64,000 bases of DNA from Spongiactinospora rosea (GTDB taxonomy: Bacteria; Actinomycetota; Actinomycetes; Streptosporangiales; Streptosporangiaceae), in contig NZ_QMEY01000001.1 of assembly GCF_003315795.1 (NCBI RefSeq), forward strand, positions 806,001-870,000, read 5' to 3'. The position numbers and the translations under genes were made by a program. Positions 1-7,386 of the stretch are shown here, in pieces. How positions within the stretch are numbered: position 1 is the stretch's first letter; each line of letters starts with the position of its first letter. The notes under the pieces were generated by a model. It did not search any database, was not told the DNA's origin, and was given only the letters and a program-made list of their open reading frames with translations.

Positions 1-366
1 GTCCTGGCCGATCCGCCGCCACACGTCGGAGACGTCGGTGGCCAGGCCCTGTTCGGCGAAGAACCGCATCCGGTAGCCGGAGAACCAGGTGAACACGTCG
101 TCGGGCGTGCCGCGCAGGTAGCGGTTGATGTTCTCCTGGAACGTGTTGTGGTCGACCGTGTTGATCCGCACGCTCGCCCCGCCGAAGCCGTCGACCACCG
201 TCTGCAGCGCCTTCTTGGGGATCGCGTCGGAGGCGTTGGAGCCGATGCTGACCGTACCCGCGCCCGAGCCGCCCGGTGGCCCGCCGCACCCGGCCAGCGC
301 GGCGGGCACGCCGAAGGCCGCCGCGCCGAGCAGCGCCCCGCGGCGAGTGATCATCGGCTGGCCCAT
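1..366 (-). CDS. Sugar ABC transporter substrate-binding lipoprotein (N-terminal part)
   Basis: The first 122 residues are visible and the 3' end lies outside the window. The N-terminus carries twin arginines (ITRRG), a hydrophobic stretch and a lipobox (LAGC) with the Cys near residue 27, so it should be a surface lipoprotein. The segment with VDHNTFQENINRYL and DDVFTWFSGYRMRFFAEQG is typical of the extracellular solute-binding family 1 (carbohydrate ABC uptake). An AAGGAGC ribosome site precedes the ATG. It is divergent from the GntR gene, which probably regulates it. The substrate cannot be read from this fragment; permease genes would be expected beyond the left edge. Confidence 0.85.
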   Translation of the reverse strand, partial: MGQPMITRRGALLGAAAFGVPAALAGCGGPPGGSGAGTVSIGSNASDAIPKKALQTVVDGFGGASVRINTVDHNTFQENINRYLRGTPDDVFTWFSGYRMRFFAEQGLATDVSDVWRRIGQD

Positions 367-446
367 CGCGGCTCCTTCGCCCCGGCACCCGTTGTCACGG
401 AGAGCTGTTCCCCGGTAACGGATCGCTGATTCAAGGAATCTCCAAG

Positions 447-458
447 TGGTATTGACCA
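447..458. promoter_or_regulatory. Candidate GntR operator TGGT-N4-ACCA
   Basis: The intergenic region between the divergent binding-protein gene and the GntR gene contains TGGTATTGACCA, with perfect TGGT/ACCA arms. HutC-subfamily GntR proteins (for example DasR) bind short sites with similar inner GGT/ACC arms. The position just upstream of the regulator fits autoregulation and control of the divergent sugar gene. Binding is inferred. Confidence 0.35.
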
Positions 459-489
459 ATATGCCGGATTGCTCCTACTGTGGGCGGTA

Positions 490-1239
490 GTGAACGCGAT
501 GGAGGTGGCCGGGGTGTTGTCCGCCGAGGAGCCACAGGTGAAGACGAAGCGCGGTGCGGTGCGCATCGCGCTGCTGGCGATGCTCGACGCCATGCGGCCG
601 GGCGACGCGCTGCCCCCCGAACGCGGCCTCGCCCAGGAACTCGGCGTCTCCCGCCCCACGCTGCGCGGCGTGATCGACCAGCTCGTGGCGGACGGACGGC
701 TCCGCCGCAAGCAGGGCAGCGGCACCTTCGTGGCCGAGCCCAAGATCGCGGTGCCGCTCACCATCAGCTCGTTCACCGAGGACATGATCCGCAGAGGCAT
801 GCGCCCGGGCGGCCGGCTGCTGTCCTTCCGGCGCGGGGCCGCGGGCCCCAAGATCGGGCGCAGACTGGCCGTCTCCCCGAGAGAAGAGGTATTCACCATT
901 AGACGCCTGCGGCTCGCCGACGGCGCGCCCATGGCGATCGAGACCCTGTACGTCCCCGGCGACCTGCTCCCGCACCTGACCCGCGACGCGCTCGAAGGCC
1001 GCTCGTTCTACGAGCTGCTGCGCGAGCACGGCATCGTGATCGCCTCCGGCACCGAGACGATCGAGCCGACCGTCACCACCCGGGAGGAGTCAGAGGAGCT
1101 GGACGTGCCCGTGCACGCCCCCGCCTTCCTGTTCAAACGGCTGAGCCTCGGCGACGACGGCAAGGCCCTGGAATACGTCAGATCCATCTACCGCGGCGAT
1201 CGGTACCGAATCGAACTGGAACTCCGCCCGCCGCACTGA
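490..1239 (+). CDS. GntR-family transcriptional regulator, HutC/UTRA type
   Basis: A one-domain winged helix (about residues 15-80, with LPPERGLAQELGVSRPTLRGVIDQLVADGRL) is followed by a UTRA effector domain (about 95-245). UTRA domains of this subfamily usually sense sugar phosphates or amino sugars. The gene lies between a sugar ABC binding protein (divergent) and a PTS operon (same strand), so it is the likely local repressor. The start is uncertain: GTG at 490, ATG at 499 or GTG at 514 are all in frame, and the last has GGAGG seven bases upstream. A TTG at 469 is less likely. Confidence 0.85.
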   Translation: MNAMEVAGVLSAEEPQVKTKRGAVRIALLAMLDAMRPGDALPPERGLAQELGVSRPTLRGVIDQLVADGRLRRKQGSGTFVAEPKIAVPLTISSFTEDMIRRGMRPGGRLLSFRRGAAGPKIGRRLAVSPREEVFTIRRLRLADGAPMAIETLYVPGDLLPHLTRDALEGRSFYELLREHGIVIASGTETIEPTVTTREESEELDVPVHAPAFLFKRLSLGDDGKALEYVRSIYRGDRYRIELELRPPH

Positions 1240-1334
1240 ACCCCCATCGGCGATTCGGACGTGGCCCGCCACCCCCGATAGCGATGATCAGCAACATCCG
1301 TCTTCAGGTCACCAAGGACTGAGGTGGACCCACC

Positions 1335-2759
1335 GTGGACATCGTCAAGAACATTCTCACCTTCCTGGCCGACAACGTGTTCGGCCAGGTCCCCATTCTC
1401 ATCGGACTGATCACCTTGGCCGGGCTGCTGCTGCAGCGCAAACGGTTCGAGGACACGGTGGCGGGCGCACTGCGGGCCACGATCGGCGTGGTCATCCTGT
1501 TCATCGGCATCGAGGTCCTCACCGGCGGCCTCAGCAGCTTCCAGACCGTACTGGCCAGCGCGATGGGCACCACCCCGCCCAAGGCCGACCGGACCCTCGC
1601 CGACTTCCTCGGCACGCACGGCGGCACGGTCGCGCTGGTGATCACCGTGGCGTTCGCCGCCCACGTGGTGAACGTGCGGCTGTTCCCGGCCGCCCGCTAC
1701 CTCTACCTCACCGGGCACCTGATGTTCTGGGTCAGCGCGGTGACCGTGGCCTCGCTGGTGACGATCGCGCCGGACGCCGACCAGCTCACGCTGGTGCTGT
1801 GCGGGGCGGGGTTCGTGGCCGCGTACTTCACGCTGCAACCCCTGTGGATGCGCCCGCTCATGCTGCGGGTGATGCCCGACGACAAGTTCGGGTACGCGCA
1901 CACCAGCTCACTGACCGCGCTGCTCACCGGCTACGTCGCCCGGCCGTTCGGGAGCCGCGAGAAGCACGACACCGAGAAGCTGAAGCTGCCCCGCCAGCTC
2001 TCCTTCTTCAAGGACGTGAACGTCAGCACCGCCCTGATCATCGCGGTGATCATGCTGATCGCGGTGGCGCTGGCCGACTCCAAGGTGGTCGGCGAGCAGG
2101 CCGCCGCGATGAACGAGAGCCTGTCGCCGTGGGTGTGGGCGCTGCTGGTCGCGCTGCGCTTCGCGGGCGGCATCGCGATCCTGCTGTTCGGTGTGCGGAT
2201 GTTCCTGGCCGAGATCGTGCCCGCCTTCAAGGGCGTCAGCGACAAGGTGATCCCCGGCACCCGGCCCGCGCTGGACGCGCCCACCGTCTTCCCGGTGGCC
2301 CCGACCGCCGTGATGTTCGGCTTCGTGGCCTCCACCGCGACGTTCCTGATCTGCCTCGGGATCTTCGCCGCGGCGGGCTGGTTCACCCTGGCCCCGCCGA
2401 TGATCATGCTGTTCTTCGTCGGCGGCGCGACCGGGCTGTTCGGCAACGTGGTGGCGGGCTGGCGCGGCGCGCTGATCGGCGGCGTGCTGACCGGGCTCAT
2501 CCTGGCCGTCGGCCAGGCGCTGACCTGGGGACTCTTCCAGAACACCGCGCCGGAGCTGGCCGCGCTCGCCGACCCGGACTGGTACGCCATCGCCTGGCTG
2601 CTGAAGGCGGTGGACCCACTGATCGGCGGGGCCTCGGTGTGGGCGGTGCCGATCGTGGCGCTGGCCGTCACCGTGGCGACCTTGGTGATCGTCGGCCGCA
2701 GGCAGGCCAGGCGGGCCGGCCGGGCCGGGCAGACCCCGGTGGCCGCGGCGGAGAAGTGA
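1335..2759 (+). CDS. PTS system IIC component, ascorbate (SgaT/UlaA) type
   Basis: A 474-residue polytopic membrane protein with about 10-12 hydrophobic segments. The opening region (FGQVPILIGLITLAGLLLQ) and the GGATGLFGNVVAGWRGA loop match the SgaT/UlaA family of PTS permeases that import and phosphorylate L-ascorbate or related sugars. It starts with GTG behind GAGGTGG. The IIB gene follows after 22 bases, so IIC, IIB, IIA and the SIS gene form one operon. No EI or HPr is encoded here, so general PTS proteins must come from elsewhere. The actual substrate is unproven. Confidence 0.9.
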   Translation: MDIVKNILTFLADNVFGQVPILIGLITLAGLLLQRKRFEDTVAGALRATIGVVILFIGIEVLTGGLSSFQTVLASAMGTTPPKADRTLADFLGTHGGTVALVITVAFAAHVVNVRLFPAARYLYLTGHLMFWVSAVTVASLVTIAPDADQLTLVLCGAGFVAAYFTLQPLWMRPLMLRVMPDDKFGYAHTSSLTALLTGYVARPFGSREKHDTEKLKLPRQLSFFKDVNVSTALIIAVIMLIAVALADSKVVGEQAAAMNESLSPWVWALLVALRFAGGIAILLFGVRMFLAEIVPAFKGVSDKVIPGTRPALDAPTVFPVAPTAVMFGFVASTATFLICLGIFAAAGWFTLAPPMIMLFFVGGATGLFGNVVAGWRGALIGGVLTGLILAVGQALTWGLFQNTAPELAALADPDWYAIAWLLKAVDPLIGGASVWAVPIVALAVTVATLVIVGRRQARRAGRAGQTPVAAAEK

Positions 2760-2781
2760 ACGACACAGGAGGGGGAATCTG

Positions 2782-3084
2782 ATGGCGCTCGACCGGAGGC
2801 TCGACGTCCTCGCCGTGTGCGGGGTGGGCATGGGCACCAGCCTGATGCTCAAGATGACCGCCGAGGACGCGCTGAGCACGCTCGGCGTGGACGCCCGGGT
2901 GGAGAACACCGACATCGGAAGCGCGCGGGGGATGAGTCCCGACGTGGTGATCGGCCAGGGCATGCACACCTCCGAGTTGGAGGATCTCGCGCCCGTGGTG
3001 ATCACGGTCAGCGACTTCCTGGACAAGGAGGGGCTGGTGGAGCAGTTGCGCGAGCGCCTGTCCGAGAAGGGCTGGCTCGCATGA
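2782..3084 (+). CDS. PTS system IIB component, lactate/ascorbate class
   Basis: A 100-residue cytoplasmic protein of the usual IIB size. The phosphocysteine loop is visible near the N-terminus (AVCGVGMGTSLMLK), with the phosphorylated Cys at about residue 13. It should pass phosphate from IIA to the sugar bound by IIC. A strong GGAGGGGG ribosome site precedes the ATG. Its stop codon overlaps the next start (ATGA), indicating translational coupling with IIA. Confidence 0.9.
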   Translation: MALDRRLDVLAVCGVGMGTSLMLKMTAEDALSTLGVDARVENTDIGSARGMSPDVVIGQGMHTSELEDLAPVVITVSDFLDKEGLVEQLRERLSEKGWLA

Positions 3085-3530
3085 CGGCGGTCGGGGCGAG
3101 CGACGGGGTCACCGCCGCGGACTGGCGGGAAGCGGTACGCGCCGCGGCCGGGGTGCTGGTCGGGCTGGGCGCGGCCGGCCCCGGCTATCCGGACGCGTGT
3201 GTCGGCGTGGTCGAGTCCAGCGGGCCGTACATCGTGATGGCCAAGGGCCTGGCGCTGGTCCATGCCCGGCCCGAGGAGGGCGGGCTCGCGGTGGGCGTGG
3301 GCGTGACCCGGCTGGCCGCGCCGGTGGACTTCGGGCACCCGGACAACGACCCGGTGGACCTGCTGCTCGCGTTCTGCACCCCGGACGCGGACTCGCACGT
3401 CGCGGCGCTGTCCACGCTGGCCAGGCAACTCCTCGCGGGCCTGGCCGACCGGCTGCGCGCCGCGCCCGACCAGGACGCGCTGGGCGAGGTGCTGCGCCAG
3501 GCGGTGGCCGGCGACCAGGGGAGGGCGTAG
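3081..3530 (+). CDS. PTS system IIA component, fructose/mannitol-type fold
   Basis: A 149-residue protein. The segment IVMAKGLALVHARPEEGG fits the type-2 EIIA active site, with the phosphorylated His (about residue 61) in LVHARP. Downstream FGHPDNDPVDLLLAF and the PDADSHVAALSTLARQL helix are also characteristic. It receives phosphate from HPr and passes it to IIB. The ATG overlaps the IIB stop by four bases, and the stop codon abuts the ATG of the SIS gene. Confidence 0.88.
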   Translation: MTAVGASDGVTAADWREAVRAAAGVLVGLGAAGPGYPDACVGVVESSGPYIVMAKGLALVHARPEEGGLAVGVGVTRLAAPVDFGHPDNDPVDLLLAFCTPDADSHVAALSTLARQLLAGLADRLRAAPDQDALGEVLRQAVAGDQGRA

Positions 3531-4259
3531 ATGGCGGAGCTGGGCGATCGGGTGCGCGGGCTGCTCGACGACCTCGACGCGACGTCCGGCGCGGCGATCG
3601 GCGAGGCCGCCGCGCTGCTGCTCGGCTCGATCGAGGCCGGGGGCGTCATCCATGCCGGGGGCGCGGGCCACTCGCTGGCGATGGTCTTCGAGACCTTCTA
3701 CCGGGCGGGCGGCCTCGCGCCGGTGCGGCCCATGTGGGACGAGCGGGTGCAGCCGCTGGCGGGCGCGCTGCGCAGTACCGACGCCGAGCGCCGGCCGGAC
3801 CTCGGTCGTGCGGTGGTCGAGGCGTACGAGCCCCGGCCGCCCGACGTGGCCGTGGTGTTCTCCACCAGCGGGCGCAACCCGTATCCGGTGGAGATGGCCC
3901 AGGAGTGCGCGGCGCGCGGCGTGCCGGTCATCGCGGTGACCTCGGCCGCCGCCTCGCGCGGCGCCGCCGACCGGGCCGGGGGGACGCTGGCCGGGCACGC
4001 CACGGTCGTACTGGACACCTGCGTGCCGCCGGGCGACGCCGTGCACCCGCCGGACGCCCCGCGCACGGCCGCGGTGTCCACGATCCTCGCGTCCTACGCG
4101 TGGGCCCGGCTGCTGGCCGAGCTGGACGACCTCGCCGCCGCGCGCGGCGTCGAGCTGCCCCGCTGGGTCAGCGCCAACGTACCGGGCGGCGACGAGATCA
4201 ACGAACGGCTGCTGGCCCGCTACGGCGACCGCATCCCGGAACTGACCATGAACCGCTGA
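3531..4259 (+). CDS. SIS-domain sugar phosphate-binding protein (UPF0309-like)
   Basis: A 242-residue protein with a SIS (sugar isomerase) fold: IHAGGAGHSLAMVFETFYRAGG near the N-terminus and VVFSTSGRNPYPVEMAQ in the middle, the loop that grips phosphosugars. It resembles the actinobacterial UPF0309 proteins. It is the last gene of the PTS operon, with zero spacing after IIA. It probably isomerises or deacetylates/deaminates the incoming sugar phosphate, or senses it. An amino or keto sugar phosphate therefore seems as likely a substrate as ascorbate. Confidence 0.82.
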   Translation: MAELGDRVRGLLDDLDATSGAAIGEAAALLLGSIEAGGVIHAGGAGHSLAMVFETFYRAGGLAPVRPMWDERVQPLAGALRSTDAERRPDLGRAVVEAYEPRPPDVAVVFSTSGRNPYPVEMAQECAARGVPVIAVTSAAASRGAADRAGGTLAGHATVVLDTCVPPGDAVHPPDAPRTAAVSTILASYAWARLLAELDDLAAARGVELPRWVSANVPGGDEINERLLARYGDRIPELTMNR

Positions 4260-4298
4260 CCCGGCGGGCCGCCGGGGATTCGGCCCCCGGCGGCCGGC

Positions 4299-5150
4299 TC
4301 ACATGGGGCGGCGCATCGCCTTCTCCTTGCGCGCGGCCACGGCCGACCCCGACTCGCGCCTGGCCATCCGGCGCAGTACGCCGGGCGCGACCAGCAGCCC
4401 CGCGACCGCCCACACGCCGAGCACGACCACCGTCTCCAGCGGCCGGAACGAGGCCCCGATCTCCGCGGCGGCCAGGCCGTCGGGCAGCAGCGCCGACCGC
4501 ATGCCGAGCCCCAGCCAGTAGATCGGGAAGACCTGGGCGAGCCACTGGAGCCAGACCGGGAAGCCGGTGATCGGGTAGAACACGCCGGACACGGCGACCA
4601 GCCCCATGACCGGCAGCATCACGATGCCCAGGCTCTGCGCGCTGTTGAACATCGATCCGAGGATCGCGCTGACCGGGATCATCGCCACCAGCCCGAGCGC
4701 GAGCACCCCGGCCAGCACGAGCCAGGACGGCACGCGGCGCAGGTCCAGTCCGTCGAAGGCGAACGCCGACGGGATCAGCACGATGAGCACGCTCACCGTG
4801 GCCATCCCGGCCGAGGTGAGCACCTTGCCGACCAGGTAACCGGTCATGCCGTCCGGGATCGCCTTGGCCCGCAGCAGCGTGCCGTCCTCGCGGTCCACCG
4901 TCAGCCCGGCGGCCAGGTTCAGGCAGATGAACGCGACGTTCATGGCGATGATGCCGGGGACGGCCTGCGAGCCGAGCGAGAAGGTGGTGCCCGGCACGGT
5001 GTTGCCGCGCAGCACGAACATCACCACCACCGCGATCAGCGCCGGTCCGGCCGCGCCCCAGACGTCCCAGAAGCTGGTGAGGTTCTGGCGCAGCTCGATC
5101 CCGCCGCGCTGGAACCCGGCCCGGTAGGCCGCCGCCCGCGCGCCGCTCAT
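4299..5150 (-). CDS. ABC-2 type transporter permease
   Basis: A 283-residue membrane protein with six predicted helices: one near residues 30-50 and five more from about 60 to 265. The polar N-terminus (RQNLTSFWDVWG) and the late YPITGFPVWLQWLAQVFPIYWLG segment are typical of DrrB/YhhJ-like exporter permeases. Its ATG overlaps the ATPase stop (ATGA), so the two are coupled and form one exporter. The C-terminus is basic. The substrate (drug, lipid or peptide) is unknown. Confidence 0.9.
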   Translation of the reverse strand: MSGARAAAYRAGFQRGGIELRQNLTSFWDVWGAAGPALIAVVVMFVLRGNTVPGTTFSLGSQAVPGIIAMNVAFICLNLAAGLTVDREDGTLLRAKAIPDGMTGYLVGKVLTSAGMATVSVLIVLIPSAFAFDGLDLRRVPSWLVLAGVLALGLVAMIPVSAILGSMFNSAQSLGIVMLPVMGLVAVSGVFYPITGFPVWLQWLAQVFPIYWLGLGMRSALLPDGLAAAEIGASFRPLETVVVLGVWAVAGLLVAPGVLRRMARRESGSAVAARKEKAMRRPM

Positions 5151-6094
5151 CGGGCCGCCTCCGTCAGGTGCGCGGCGGGCTCGGTACGCCGTCCCGACTC
5201 GAACTCCCTGACCATGGTCAGGTAGATGTCCGCCAGGCTCGCCCGGCGTACCTCCAGGTCGCCGACCGCCTCGCCGTGCTCGGCGAACAGCCTGCGCACG
5301 TGGCCGGTGGCGTCCTCCACGGTGCGGGCGTGCGGCTCGCCGTCGATCGTGTACCTGACCTCGGCCTTGGTCTCGAAGCGGCGGGCCAGTTCGGCGGCGG
5401 TGCCGTCGGCGACGATCTCGCCGCCGGCCAGCAGCAGGATGCGGTCCGACAGCTTCTCGGCCTCGTCCAGGTCGTGGGTGGTGAGCAGGATCGTGGTGTC
5501 CATGCCGGACAGCCGCAGCATCAGCTCGTGGAACGCCTGGCGGGCCTGCGGGTCGAAGCCGACCGTCGGCTCGTCCAGGAACAGCAGGTCGGGGTTGCCG
5601 ATGATGCCGATCGCCACGTCCAGCCTGCGGCGCTGGCCGCCGGACAGCCGCCCGATCCTGGCGTCGGCCTGCTCGGTCAGGCCGACGAGGGCCATCAGCT
5701 CGGCGGTGTCGTACGGCCGGGGGCGCTCCGGCGTGCCGTAGGGGGTGTAGTAGCGGCCCAGGTGGGTGAGGAGTTCGCCGACCCGCCACTTGCCGTGGTC
5801 GCGCCAGGACTGGAGCACGATGCCGAGCCGGGCCCGCCACGCCTCGTCGCCCTCGCCGGGGTCGGTGCCGAGCACGCGCACCTCCCCGGCCGAGCGTTTC
5901 CGAAAGCCCTCCAGGATCTCGATCGTGGTGGTCTTGCCCGCCCCGTTGGGGCCGAGCAGGGCCACCACCTCGCCGCGTTCGGCGCGGATGTCGATCCCGC
6001 GCAGCACGTCGGCCGAGCCATAGCGCATGCGCAGGCCGTGTGTCTCGAAGGCGGGATCGGTGCTGGAATGAGAGGGGGATCGCTGGGTTCCCAT
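5147..6094 (-). CDS. ABC transporter ATP-binding protein, drug-export (DrrA-like) class
   Basis: A 315-residue nucleotide-binding subunit. Walker A is LLGPNGAGKTTT, the signature LSGGQRRRLDVA, Walker B LLFLDEPTVGFD, and the H-loop LLTTHDLDEAEK. The C-terminal extension is the one seen in DrrA-type exporters. The chosen ATG at 6094 begins MGTQRSPS; an in-frame ATG at 6151 is unlikely because the region between contains the regulator palindrome. The gene is divergent from a MerR regulator and coupled to the permease. Confidence 0.92.
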   Translation of the reverse strand: MGTQRSPSHSSTDPAFETHGLRMRYGSADVLRGIDIRAERGEVVALLGPNGAGKTTTIEILEGFRKRSAGEVRVLGTDPGEGDEAWRARLGIVLQSWRDHGKWRVGELLTHLGRYYTPYGTPERPRPYDTAELMALVGLTEQADARIGRLSGGQRRRLDVAIGIIGNPDLLFLDEPTVGFDPQARQAFHELMLRLSGMDTTILLTTHDLDEAEKLSDRILLLAGGEIVADGTAAELARRFETKAEVRYTIDGEPHARTVEDATGHVRRLFAEHGEAVGDLEVRRASLADIYLTMVREFESGRRTEPAAHLTEAAR

Positions 6095-6096
6095 GG

Positions 6097-6116
6097 CTTC
6101 AAGTGTTCCATTGAAG
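6097..6116. promoter_or_regulatory. MerR-type operator palindrome CTTCAA-N8-TTGAAG
   Basis: A perfect inverted repeat with 6-bp arms and an 8-bp centre sits three bases upstream of the exporter ATPase start and about 60 bases upstream of the MerR gene. Twenty base pairs in total is the size expected for a MerR-family operator overlapping a promoter with an extended spacer. It is the obvious binding site for the adjacent regulator. Confidence 0.6.
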
Positions 6117-6174
6117 TGCTTTGTTGAGACTTGAGTGGAGATTTCCGGCAATAAGTGCCGATAACCTTAAAATT

Positions 6175-6888
6175 GTGGGTGATACAGGGCGGGTGCTGCG
6201 TCCGATCGATCTGGCGCGCGAGGCCGGCATCTCCGCCCAGCAGGTGCGCAACTACGCCGACGACGGCATCCTGCCGCCCGCCCCGCGCACGCCGTCCGGC
6301 TACCGCAGGTTCGACGCCAGGCACCGGGCGGCCCTGCTGACCTACCGGGCGCTGATGCGCGGGTACGGGCCGGACGCCGCGCAGCGGATCATGCTGGCCG
6401 TGCACGCGGGTGACGTGCCGCTGGCGCTCACCGTGGTGAACGCCGAGCACGCCGCGCTGCACGAGCAGCGGCTGTCGCTGGAGGCCGCGGGCGCGGCCGT
6501 GGCGGCGGTGGCCGAGCGGCCCCCGGGCGCGACCGGCGTGCCCCGCGGCGGCCTGCGCATCGGCGAGGTCGCCGCCAGGCTGGGGGTGCGCACGTCCGCG
6601 CTGCGGGTGTGGGAGGCGGCGGGACTGCTCACGCCGCGCCGGGAGCGCGGCACGCGCTATCGCACGTACGGCGAGACCGACCTGAGGGACGCCCGGATCA
6701 TCCGCATGCTGCGCCAGGGGCGTTACGGGTTCCCGCAGATCCGGGCGGTGCTGGACGGGCTGCGCAGTACCGGGAGCGGCGAGGCACTGCGCGCGGCCAT
6801 CGACGAGCGCCGCGCGGCGCTGCTCCGGCGGACCGCCGCGATGCTGGAGGGGTCCGGGCGGCTGCACGACTACCTCGGCGGACTATAG
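6175..6888 (+). CDS. MerR-family regulator with two tandem HTH domains
   Basis: A 237-residue protein that contains two MerR winged helices instead of one. The first spans residues about 7-75 (PIDLAREAGISAQQVRNYADDGILPP, SGYRRFD); the second about 125-195 (GGLRIGEVAARLGVRTSALRVWEAAGLL, RYRTYGETDLRD). No effector domain follows, only a short C-terminal helix. The GTG at 6175 is chosen because it starts just before the first HTH; TAACCT seven bases upstream suggests leaderless translation. It is divergent from the ABC exporter, which it probably controls. Confidence 0.85.
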   Translation: MGDTGRVLRPIDLAREAGISAQQVRNYADDGILPPAPRTPSGYRRFDARHRAALLTYRALMRGYGPDAAQRIMLAVHAGDVPLALTVVNAEHAALHEQRLSLEAAGAAVAAVAERPPGATGVPRGGLRIGEVAARLGVRTSALRVWEAAGLLTPRRERGTRYRTYGETDLRDARIIRMLRQGRYGFPQIRAVLDGLRSTGSGEALRAAIDERRAALLRRTAAMLEGSGRLHDYLGGL

Positions 6889-6925
6889 GGACGGGAGCTG
6901 TCCGGCACTGCCGCCAGACTGCTCG

Positions 6926-7323
6926 CATGCAGACACCACAGCCCTGCAGGCCGACCTTGACGACCTGAACGAGCGCCTGGCGCGGACCCGCTGGCCCGAC
7001 CAGTTGCCCGGGGTGGGCTGGTCCTACGGCGTGAACCGCGACTACCTTCAGGAACTCGTCGAGTACTGGCGGACCGGATACTCCTTCCGCGAGCATGCGG
7101 CCCGGCTCAACCGGCTGCCCCGGTTCACCACCACGATCAGCCCTCACCGGTGCCGACCGGCGTGGCCGACTTCGCCGGCGACGGCGCGATCCGCGGCCTG
7201 GCCGAGCTGTCCAACACGGTCACGCACTGGTCGGAGTACGACCGGGGCGGCCACTTCGCCTCCCTGCAGGCCCCTGACCTGCTGGTCGCCGACATCCATA
7301 CCTTCTTCCGAACCGTGCGCTGA
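6926..7323 (+). pseudogene. Collapsed epoxide hydrolase gene (N- and C-terminal ends fused, middle lost)
   Basis: Translation of the first part (DLDDLNERLARTRWPDQLPGV, then WRTGYSFREHAARLNRLPRF) is the N-terminal lid domain of alpha/beta-hydrolase epoxide hydrolases. From about 7150, in another frame, VPTGVADF, HWSEYDRGGHFASLQAPDLL and the final FFRTVR are the C-terminus of the same family, including the catalytic-His strand. About 250 residues that carry the nucleophile Asp and most of the core are missing, and the two ends are out of frame at about 7138. The gene is a deletion relic with no intact start. Confidence 0.8.
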
Positions 7324-7328
7324 AAAGG

Positions 7329-7366
7329 GCCGGGCCACCACCCCCGTGCGGGAGTGGTGGCCCGGT
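7329..7366. terminator. Strong hairpin terminator between converging units
   Basis: A 12-bp perfect stem (CGGGCCACCAC pairs with GTGGTGGCCCG, plus one flanking pair) with a short loop lies between the hydrolase relic (+) and the chitinase stop (-). It is well placed to act in both directions. There is no long T run, as is usual in GC-rich actinomycetes. Confidence 0.7.
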
Positions 7367-7386
7367 CGTCGATCACTTACCTTGGA

